A DNA stretch of 34,714 nt from a virus. The translations under genes and the position numbers were made by a program. How positions within the stretch are numbered: the first letter of the stretch is position 1; each line of letters begins with the position of its first letter. Positions 28,976-34,714 of this stretch are shown here, one piece after another. The notes beneath the pieces were generated by a model. It did not search any database. It saw only the letters and a program-made list of their open reading frames with translations, and was not told the DNA's origin. The DNA lies in the IMG/VR virus record IMGVR_UViG_3300045107_000296, positions 1 to 34,714 of that record; one strand, 5' to 3'.

Positions 28976-30369
28976 GCGCCGCGAGCCTGAGGAACAGGGG
29001 CTACCCGGTGTGGGAAGCGAGCGCGAGCGGGTCCAGCCGATCGCTGGAGGGCAACCCATTCCCGGGGGCGTGGAGCCAGCGCCACAAGGGCCAACCCGAC
29101 AAGTTTAGCTCCAAGCCGGGATGTGGAGGTGGCCAGCCAAAGCGAGCAGGCCAACCCAACGCTCCATGCGTCATCCGCGAGCCTGGCGAGATAGGCACAC
29201 CCACTGCGTCTTGTGACTGGCACGAGCCGTGGCAGCGTGGCGAACCCGTGCGACTGAGCCATCGTCCTGTGGGCCACCCTGCGATCGCAGCATCACTCCA
29301 GCCGCCTGGTGTGGGGACAACCCGGCAGCTCGTGCGTGGGGAGCCACGTGACCCGAGGTCAACCCGCCGGTCAGCAGCGTCCACGCGAGCCGCCAAAATG
29401 GGGATGACCTGTTGCCCTTCTGCGGGGCGGGCTGGGGAGCAGCCAGACGGCGAGGGTGCAAACCCGCAAGTGACAGCGCAGGGGAAGAAGCCACTCGGAT
29501 GCAGGTCAACCCAGGCAAAGCGAGCAACGCGCGCGGAGCCATGTCTCGGAAGGTCAACCCATCTGAAAGAAGCAACGCGCGGGGAGCCGGAGGCATTTAG
29601 GTCAACCCAAGCCCGTGGAGCAACGCGCGCAGAGCCACGCGTCGGAAGGTCAACCCAGGTCCACGTAGCCACACCACCAAAGCCGAGCCTGCCAAGGCCC
29701 ACCCGCGCAGTAGTGGCACCGATCGCCCAGCCAGTGTTCCCCAGGCCCACCCGCCCCGAAGGAGCGCACGGAGCCATTGCAGTGAAGGTCAACCCAGTGA
29801 TGGTGAGCAACGCGCGCGGAGCCACAGTGCGGGAGGACGACCCACTCATGATCAGCAATGCGCGCGGAGCCACCTTCCTGCAGGTCAACCCGTCACGTCT
29901 AAGCAATGCGCAGGGAGCCGGACGAACCGAGGTGCACCCGGATGATGGCAGCAGTGTGCGCGGAGCCGGCCAGGCGGAGGTGAACCCATCAAATCCCAGC
30001 AACTCCCCACCAGCCGTCTTCGTTAGGCGAACCCATCCGTTCGGTGCATGGCGTGCCGTGCGCGGAGCCAGAACTTCCCCGGTCTACCCAGAGTCTTTGG
30101 CGTCAGCACGAAGAGCCTCTCGTGGTCAGGTCAACCCAAGCCAACCGAGCACCAGCCCAGGAGCCGAGTCGAAAAGGGCAACCCCTATGTCTTGGCACGG
30201 CGCAAGCCTTGCCGGCGCAGGGCAACCCGCGCGGAAGAGCCATCACGCTGAAGGTCAACCCACCCTTCGTTAGCAGCACAGTGAGGAAGAGCCAGTTAGT
30301 GGCAGGAGCACCCTGAAAGTGCAAGCAGAGCCAGCTACGGAAGGTCCACCCACGTCATCGGGTCACACG
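28976..30369 (+). repeat. TIGR-like array: about 30 units with paired 9-nt variable tracts
   Basis: Starting at the Tas-like stop codon, about 30 copies of an edge block (consensus AGGTCAACCCR) recur, the first near 28998, the last near 30343. Unit order: edge (11), variable tract A (9), loop block ending in GGAGCCR (19), variable tract B (9). The period is 48 bp in the best part; others are 33-60 because loop length changes, while tract B stays 8-9 nt throughout. Ends are degenerate, the middle conserved. It is not coding: unit lengths of 43, 47 and 55 shift the frame. Co-transcription with the upstream gene on the plus strand is likely but unproven. Confidence 0.8.
29504..30025 (+). ncRNA. 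Regular core of the array (11 units)
   Basis: Edge blocks begin at 29504, 29552, 29600, 29648, 29696, 29744, 29787, 29835, 29883, 29931 and 29979; steps are 48 except 43 after 29744 and 47 at the end. Loop consensus is AGCAACGCGCGCGGAGCCR. Tract A examples: GGCAAAGCG, TCTGAAAGA, CTCATGATC, GATGATGGC. Tract B examples: TGTCTCGGA, GAGGCATTT, CCTTCCTGC, GACGAACCG. No variable tract is repeated. The short unit (43) has lost five loop bases but keeps both 9-nt tracts. Confidence 0.78.
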
Positions 30370-30378
30370 GAGGTCGCC

Positions 30379-30615
30379 ATGGATGAGCCAGCCATCGCAC
30401 ACCTCATCGCCGGGCGCGTCGAGCGCATCGCAACTGAGTCCACACGACTCAACCGGCTCATCGAGCAGCGCCTCGCCCTCGGGCACGCCCAGTACGGCGC
30501 ATGGGACCTCTCCGTTGACGAGCGCGACCTGGTCTACGAGGCGCTCGACGAGGCCCTCGACCTGGCCATCTACCTGGCCGCCGCGCTCATCCAGCTCGAC
30601 CGGGGGGACCGATGA
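30379..30615 (+). CDS. Hypothetical acidic early protein
   Basis: This 78-aa all-helical acidic product has LNRLIEQRLALGHAQYGAWD and DERDLVYEALDEALDLAIYL. The pattern of Gly-x-x-Asp followed by repeated Glu/Asp helices is loosely like small MazG-type pyrophosphatases, but the metal-binding set is incomplete, so no function is claimed. ACGGAGG at 30367-30373 fixes ATG 30379, immediately after the last array unit. It overlaps the next gene (ATGA). Confidence 0.65.
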   Translation: MDEPAIAHLIAGRVERIATESTRLNRLIEQRLALGHAQYGAWDLSVDERDLVYEALDEALDLAIYLAAALIQLDRGDR

Positions 30616-30821
30616 CCACGACCACCTGCCGACACCGCTGGGCGCTCGATACCCCGACTGGCAACAGCCACGTCTCCGGCCGCTGCCGTGCCTGCGGGGC
30701 AGAGCGGACATTCAGGGCGGGGTGGGACGACGAGGAGATTCAGCCGGGCAAGTGGCGCCTTCCGAAGGCTCACTGGCCGCGCAAGCGCCTGTACGCGGAG
30801 CTGAGCGATGACCTCTGGTGA
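30612..30821 (+). CDS. Small zinc-ribbon-like protein
   Basis: The 69-aa product contains CRHRW near residue 6 and GRCRACGAERTF near 24-35. These Cys/His ligands fit a single zinc knuckle common in short phage proteins with an HxW...CxxCG pattern. The C-terminus is basic then acidic. It overlaps both neighbours, showing operon membership. DNA- or RNA-binding is possible; function unknown. Confidence 0.65.
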   Translation: MTTTTCRHRWALDTPTGNSHVSGRCRACGAERTFRAGWDDEEIQPGKWRLPKAHWPRKRLYAELSDDLW

Positions 30822-31017
30822 GTTCCAGCACCCGATTCTCTACTTCGTCGCGACGGACGAGCCGTGGGAGTCCTACTACCCGCGGTTTGTCCAGAAGTTC
30901 GAACAGACGTTCGGCCTCGCCTCACCCGATGAGCGGACCATCTGGGGCGACCGTGTTGTCCCCTACGTCGAGCGCACGACGGCGTTTGCTCTGCGCCGCT
31001 GGCTCGGGAGGAATTGA
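30808..31017 (+). CDS. Hypothetical small protein
   Basis: The 69-aa product is rich in aromatic residues (PILYFVATDEPWESYYPRFV) with a C-terminal basic helix (VERTTAFALRRWLGRN). It has no membrane segment or known motif. It starts 14 bases inside the zinc-ribbon gene. Its stop lies just before the ATG of the Cas4-like nuclease. Role unknown. Confidence 0.6.
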   Translation: MTSGEFQHPILYFVATDEPWESYYPRFVQKFEQTFGLASPDERTIWGDRVVPYVERTTAFALRRWLGRN

Positions 31018-31019
31018 CC

Positions 31020-31835
31020 ATGAAGACCTACCCCCGGCGCCCCCAGGACATCGACCACCTCAGCCACTCGTCGGTCTCAACATTCCTGCGCTGCCCGCGC
31101 CAGTGGGCCTTCCTTTATTTAGAGGGCGTCCCGCGCCGTACCAATGCCTCGCTCATCCGCGGTACGGCGGTGGACCGTGCGGCAGCGCACAACCTCAGTC
31201 AGAAAATCGAGACCCACGACGACCTGCCGGTTGGCGAGGTGCTGGAGGTCGCTGAGGATGCGTTTCGCATTGCGGTCGACGAGGCCGGCGGGCGGGACGA
31301 GGTGGACTGGGAGGGGAGTAACCAGGCCAGGTCGCTGGACTCGGCCATCGAGCTGACGCGCATCCACATGCACTGCCACGCGCCGCTCATCCAGCCGGCA
31401 GCCGTCCAGCTCCGCGTCTCCCGCGAGCTGCCGAGCGGCCGGGAGTTCGTCGGCTTCATCGACTACGTGACAACCAACGACGTGGTCGGCGACATCAAGA
31501 CCGGCGCCCGGCGGATGGGGCAGGACGCCGCCGACACCGACCTGCAGCCCACGGCGTACGCGTTCGCGTTGGGTTACTCCGTGGAATTCGAGTTCGCGCG
31601 CCTCATCGACACCGGCTCGAAGCGCGCCGAAGAGGTCATCCGCACCAGGCGGGACGAGTCGCACGTCGGCTGGTACGCCTCGGTGGTCGGCGACGTGGAG
31701 CGGGCCATCGATGCCGGCATCTTCACCGCCAACCCCACCGGCTGGTGGTGCTCCGCTAAGGCCTGCCCCGCCTGGGTGCCCTGCATGGTCGAGCATCGCC
31801 TGCCGCACATCCCGGACTTCGAGCCTGAGGAGTGA
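31020..31835 (+). CDS. Cas4/RecB-like PD-(D/E)XK exonuclease with Fe-S Cys set
   Basis: The 271-aa single-strand or end-processing nuclease opens with HLSHSSVSTFLRCPRQWAFL (Cys25). RGTAVDRAAAH gives His57. The core is FVGFIDYV (Asp148), VVGDIKTG (Asp158, Lys160) and QPTAYAFAL. The C-terminal WWCSAKACPAWVPC adds Cys244, 249 and 255, which with Cys25 make the four-Cys iron-sulfur cluster of AddB/Cas4-type nucleases. GGGAGG eight bases upstream selects ATG 31020 over TTG 31014. The next gene encodes an SSB-like protein, together suggesting phage recombination or replication. No CRISPR genes accompany it. Confidence 0.88.
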   Translation: MKTYPRRPQDIDHLSHSSVSTFLRCPRQWAFLYLEGVPRRTNASLIRGTAVDRAAAHNLSQKIETHDDLPVGEVLEVAEDAFRIAVDEAGGRDEVDWEGSNQARSLDSAIELTRIHMHCHAPLIQPAAVQLRVSRELPSGREFVGFIDYVTTNDVVGDIKTGARRMGQDAADTDLQPTAYAFALGYSVEFEFARLIDTGSKRAEEVIRTRRDESHVGWYASVVGDVERAIDAGIFTANPTGWWCSAKACPAWVPCMVEHRLPHIPDFEPEE

Positions 31836-31876
31836 CATCACGGGTGGCTCCCGTCAACAGCCAGGAGGTCATGACC

Positions 31877-32500
31877 ATGTCGACATGGGACACCATCGCA
31901 CGGACCGCGGAGCGCTCGTCGGCGCCCCCAATCCCGGACATCCCGGATGACCTGTACGACGCGGAAGTCTTGGCTGTCGGTGAACCGACCGAGTCTCCAG
32001 ACAACTTCAACCCGGGTAAAACGCGGACCACCTTCTGGCTCGATTGGGGCATTCAGGTGGGTGGCCTGATGTCTGAAGCGCCGGGGAACTTCCGGGATGA
32101 GACCATCCGCCAGTGGATTACTCTCCCGGAGGCGTTTCTTACCGATGGCTTCCTCAGCGACAAGTCCCGCCTCTTCGAGGTCATGGAGGCCCTCGGCTTC
32201 GACATGGAGGGCACCATCCACGTCGACCCGAGGGAGTGGGTCGGCCTGCGGGCCCGCATCATGGTCGAGAATCGCCCCACGCAGTCGACCGGGGAGATGC
32301 GCCCCCGCGTGACCGCGGTCAAGCCCGCCCGGCGCCAGGCCCAGTCACCGCAGCGACAGGCACGAGCCACTACTTCCAGGGCCAACCCAGATGGCCAGGC
32401 CCAAGCCACAACCGCAAGGCCGAACCCAGAAATCCCGGCGCGCCGCGGCGGCCGCCCTGACCCGTACGCCGGGCAGCCCGAATCCGACCCGTGGGAGTAA
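31877..32500 (+). CDS. SSB-like single-stranded DNA-binding protein
   Basis: The 207-aa product's first 140 residues look like an OB-type fold (DDLYDAEVLAVGEPTESPDN, then RTTFWLDWGIQVGG, REWVGLRARIMVENRP). They are followed by a flexible Arg/Ala/Thr/Gln/Pro linker and the acidic end GQPESDPWE, similar in style to SSB tails that recruit replication proteins. It lies between the Cas4-like nuclease and the primase-helicase. AGGAGG eight bases before ATG 31877 is preferred over ATG 31871. The linker DNA (32364-32428) mimics the TIGR-like repeat. Function inferred from layout. Confidence 0.6.
   Translation: MSTWDTIARTAERSSAPPIPDIPDDLYDAEVLAVGEPTESPDNFNPGKTRTTFWLDWGIQVGGLMSEAPGNFRDETIRQWITLPEAFLTDGFLSDKSRLFEVMEALGFDMEGTIHVDPREWVGLRARIMVENRPTQSTGEMRPRVTAVKPARRQAQSPQRQARATTSRANPDGQAQATTARPNPEIPARRGGRPDPYAGQPESDPWE
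32364..32428 (+). repeat. Array-like repeat pair inside the SSB-like linker
   Basis: GAGCCA (32364-32369), ten bases, GGCCAACCCA (32380-32389), nine bases, a short loop ending AAGCCA (32403-32408), nine bases, then GGCCGAACCCA (32418-32428). This follows the spacing rules of the array at 28976-30369 but is read as protein (RATTSRANPD / QATTARPNPE). It may be a captured or ancestral piece, or chance in a repetitive linker. Confidence 0.4.
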
Positions 32501-32508
32501 GAGACGCC

Positions 32509-34440
32509 ATGCCGGCGGGAGGACGTCAGCCTGCCAGCCAGATGCTGGACGCGGCGCTCAGCTACGCGCGCCGCGGGTGGCACGTCTTCCCGCTCCACAC
32601 CCCCCGGACGCCCACCATCTGCTCGTGTGGCAACCGGGAGTGTGGGTCCATCGGCAAGCACCCCCGCACCCGCCACGGGGTGGCCGAGGCCACCACGGAC
32701 GAGGACAAGATCCGCACCTGGTGGGGCATGTGGCCCGACGCCAACATCGGCATCGCCTGCAAGCCCTCAGAGCTGGTCGTCCTCGACGTGGACCCCAAGT
32801 CGGGCGGCGAGGAATCGCTCGCCCAGATCCGCCAGCAGCTCGGCGATGGGGTCTTTGAGACCATCACCTGCATCACCGGTTCAGGCGGGCAGCACATCTA
32901 CTACGGCTGCCCGCCCGGCGCCGCCGTGACCAACGTGGTCAGCGGGCCGAGGTTCGTCGGGCCCCTTGGCCCCGGCATCGACGTGCGGGCCAACGGGGGG
33001 CTCACCAGCCAGCACGGCGGCTACGTCGTGGCTCCGCCATCCCTCCACGCCTCAGGCCGACGGTACGAGTGGGAGGCCGGTTACGGCCCCGATGAGCGGG
33101 ACCTGCTGGAGCTGCCCGAACCGCTCCAGGAGCACCTCGTGGTGCGGCTCGATACGCCGCCCATCGATCGGCAGGACAAGATCAGCTTTGCCGTCGCGCT
33201 GGAGGGAATCCCGGAGGGCGAGCGTGACTGGTCGCTGTTCAAGCTTGCCTGCAAGTTCCGAGCTCTCGATGTGCCCATCGACATGGCGATGAAACTCATC
33301 CTTGAGGCGGCGGCAAAGTGCAAGCCCCCGTTCCCCGAGGCAGAAGCCAGGCGAAAGGTCATCTCCGCTTACTCGCGCTACGCCGAGGGACGGTTCGCCA
33401 TCGCCGGACCAGGCGAGGAGCCGCGGAACGAGTTCGAGGCCACACCGCTCGGCGCCTACGTCAGCGGCGAGGCAGTCCAGGACATCCGCTGGGTCATCCA
33501 TGGGCACGTCATCGCCGGCCTGATCCACATCGTGTACGGCGAGCCTGAGAGCGGCAAGACCATCCTGGCGCTCCGCTGGGCGCTCGATGTCATCGAGGCA
33601 GGCGGGCGCGTCGTCATCGTGGACGAGGAGTCCGGGCCCGCGAAAATCGGCGGCCTCCTCGGCGACATGGGGGCCGACCCGGAGAAGGTCGACCAGCAGC
33701 TCCGCTACTTCGCCTTCCCCAGCCTCGACCTCAAGGCGTGGAAGGAGGCTGCCATCGAAATCCTCGAATTCCAGCCCCAGCTCATCATCATGGACTCGCT
33801 GACCGACCTCATGGCCAACGCTGGCATCGATGAGAACAAGGGCGCGGAGGTCACGCAGTGGATGCTGGGCGTGCCACAGATGATGGCCCGCTCACCCGGC
33901 GCCCCGGCTGTGGTCCTCATCGACCACGTGACCAAGGCCACGGAAAACACACGCTACAGCGTCGGCTCCAGGGCCAAGAAGGCCAAGGCCGACGTCCTCT
34001 GGTACGTCGACAAGGTGATCGACTTCGACCGCCAAACGCTCGGGCGGGTTGAGCTCAAGCGCCACAAGAACCGCCCAGGCGTGCTGGAGCCGAAGCACGT
34101 CTGGGTCATCGGAGGCGAGGACGACCGGCTGGTGTGCCGTCCTCTCGACCCATTGCAGGACGTTGTGACTACGGTCCACCCGCGGGAGCAGCAGGTGCTC
34201 GACCTGCTGCGGGAGCGGGGGCCGATGGGACCGTCGGAAATCGCGGCGGAGATGGGGCTTCACCGCTCGACGGTCCACCGGCTGCTCAAGGAGTTGTTGC
34301 GGAGGAATGAGATTGCGGCAACCGGGGAAACGACGGACAGGAAGTACGCCATCGCAGGTGAAGAGCAGGCCATCGAGGGGAGGGAGGAGCCTGATGACCG
34401 GGGACTTGGGTACCTGGACGATGACTTCGTTTGGGACTGA
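32509..34440 (+). CDS. Primase-polymerase / superfamily 4-like helicase fusion
   Basis: The 643-aa replication protein starts with a prim-pol domain (about 1-200): RRGWHVFPLH, a Cys-rich insert (CSCGNRECGSIGKHPRTRHG), catalytic VLDVDPKSGG (Asp93, Asp95), GSGGQHIYY (His129) and GIDVRANGG...YVVAPPS. A linker domain is followed by a RepA/DnaB-type ATPase: Walker A GEPESGKT (344-351) and Walker B QLIIMDSL (424-431), with IDHVTKATENTRYSVGSRAK. A winged-helix end (about 557-602, GPSEIAAEMGLHRSTVHRLL) may bind the origin. ATG 32509 is chosen; GTG 32491 is possible. It lies next to the candidate origin. Confidence 0.9.
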   Translation: MPAGGRQPASQMLDAALSYARRGWHVFPLHTPRTPTICSCGNRECGSIGKHPRTRHGVAEATTDEDKIRTWWGMWPDANIGIACKPSELVVLDVDPKSGGEESLAQIRQQLGDGVFETITCITGSGGQHIYYGCPPGAAVTNVVSGPRFVGPLGPGIDVRANGGLTSQHGGYVVAPPSLHASGRRYEWEAGYGPDERDLLELPEPLQEHLVVRLDTPPIDRQDKISFAVALEGIPEGERDWSLFKLACKFRALDVPIDMAMKLILEAAAKCKPPFPEAEARRKVISAYSRYAEGRFAIAGPGEEPRNEFEATPLGAYVSGEAVQDIRWVIHGHVIAGLIHIVYGEPESGKTILALRWALDVIEAGGRVVIVDEESGPAKIGGLLGDMGADPEKVDQQLRYFAFPSLDLKAWKEAAIEILEFQPQLIIMDSLTDLMANAGIDENKGAEVTQWMLGVPQMMARSPGAPAVVLIDHVTKATENTRYSVGSRAKKAKADVLWYVDKVIDFDRQTLGRVELKRHKNRPGVLEPKHVWVIGGEDDRLVCRPLDPLQDVVTTVHPREQQVLDLLRERGPMGPSEIAAEMGLHRSTVHRLLKELLRRNEIAATGETTDRKYAIAGEEQAIEGREEPDDRGLGYLDDDFVWD

Positions 34441-34459
34441 GACGGAAACCAGCACTGCC

Positions 34460-34492
34460 TCAACTTGTCGCGCGACAAGTTCAACTTGTCGC
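34460..34492. other. Iterated TCAACTTGTCGC motifs and 20-bp palindrome, candidate origin
   Basis: TCAACTTGTCGC occurs at 34460-34471 and 34481-34492, and again at 34603-34614 (the same site as 16-27). The perfect palindrome AACTTGTCGCGCGACAAGTT spans 34462-34481. Such iterons directly after a replicative primase-helicase gene point to a replication origin, though a packaging or regulatory site is possible. Confidence 0.5.
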
Positions 34493-34514
34493 GCGACGAA
34501 AGGCAAAACTGGGG

Positions 34515-34570
34515 GGCAACTTGTCTTGTCGCAGCACCTCTTTATAGGTGCTGCGACGAGACGAGTTGCC
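34515..34570. other. 25-bp near-perfect hairpin in the candidate origin
   Basis: The arm at 34515-34539 (starting GGCAACTTGTC) pairs with 34546-34570 (ending GAGTTGCC) over 25 positions. The only two non-Watson-Crick pairs are T-G, so the RNA form would be fully paired, and the loop is CTTTAT. It contains a fourth, interrupted version of the iterated motif. It is the longest hairpin in the genome that I can see. No U-run follows. Confidence 0.7.
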
Positions 34571-34587
34571 CAGATGCCCGAAACACG

Positions 34588-34714
34588 TGGTTGGAACAGG
34601 TCTCAACTTGTCGCATGGCCGTGGTGTGAGGGGGTGGAGCGATGACCCCCGAAGCCCAGCTTGCCGACCTCCGCGCGCGCTGGTGGTCGATGCTTGATCT
34701 CCTGGCCCGCGGGG
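34588..34714. repeat. Right copy of the 127-bp terminal direct repeat
   Basis: Identical to bases 1-127. It includes the iterated motif at 34603-34614 and the first 73 bases of the gene that starts at 55 (here ATG 34642), which is cut off by the window end and should not be counted twice. Confidence 0.95.

Noticed and set aside
28972-30273. A 433-codon open frame on the plus strand through the repeat array, and a 333-codon frame on the opposite strand
   Set aside because: The DNA repeat, not the peptide, is conserved. Peptide repeats change register (RSTQ type to KVNP type) at the 43-bp unit, several units are not multiples of three, no ribosome site is present, and the variable tracts would be hypervariable peptide. 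An open frame is easy in GC-rich DNA with a 48-bp (16-codon) period.
28976-30369. CRISPR array
   Set aside because: The repeats are not near-identical, there are two conserved blocks and two 9-nt tracts per unit rather than 26-40 nt spacers, and no cas1/cas2 or effector genes are present. The Cas4-like nuclease belongs to the phage replication block.
34307-34645. A 112-codon frame running from the helicase gene end across the junction
   Set aside because: It reads through the palindromes and the 25-bp hairpin, has Thr/Arg-rich composition and has no ribosome site.

Overview
The window is a complete temperate siphophage genome. The first 127 bases (1-127) recur exactly as the last 127 (34588-34714), as expected when a circular or terminally redundant molecule is assembled and cut open. 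The unique length is therefore 34,587 bp. The DNA is very GC-rich, genes are packed with ATGA/GTGA overlaps, and GTG starts and AAGGAGG ribosome sites are common. The host must be a high-GC bacterium (Actinomycetota or Chloroflexota are plausible), but the sequence does not settle which. The attachment core is the 3' half of a tRNA-Gly(CCC) gene.

Layout. 1-1050: a small zinc-type protein, a Holliday-junction-resolvase-like nuclease and an HNH endonuclease. 1215-7002: HK97-type packaging and head genes (small and large terminase, portal, prohead protease, major capsid). 7020-18315: connectors, two related tail-tube proteins, a tail assembly chaperone pair with a probable -1 frameshift, a 1185-aa tape measure, a distal tail protein and a tail-tip/receptor-binding protein. 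18312-20229: lysis genes (amidase, two holin candidates, a lipoprotein transglycosylase that seems to start at CTG). 20230-21409: a short operon with its own good promoter. 21410-22946: attP and a tyrosine integrase on the minus strand. 23000-27210: the lysogeny region, with divergent CI-like and Cro-like regulators, several accessory genes and clear signs of an internal duplication: a two-gene helix-turn-helix cassette is present twice, and a second integrase start survives as a remnant. 27206-34440: early genes, ending in a Cas4-like nuclease, an SSB-like protein and a primase-polymerase/helicase. 34441-34587 plus 1-54: a non-coding junction with palindromes and iterated TCAACTTGTCGC motifs, a candidate origin.

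The most unusual part is 27935-30369. A 346-aa protein carries the helix-hairpin-helix region shared by IS110-type transposases and Nop-domain proteins, but has no nuclease domain that I can see. Directly after its stop codon lies about 1.4 kb of roughly 30 tandem units with a 48-bp period in the best part. Each unit has two conserved blocks separated by two variable tracts of nine bases. This organisation closely resembles a TIGR array (tandem interspaced guide RNA) next to a Tas protein of the nuclease-less (TasA) kind. The assignment comes from architecture and motif reading, not from a database search.

How the parts fit: after infection the CI/Cro switch at 26383-26465 and the integrase decide between lysogeny and lytic growth. 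The rightward early genes supply replication and recombination functions and, probably, the RNA-guided system. The late block running from 1 to 20229 builds the particle and lyses the cell.
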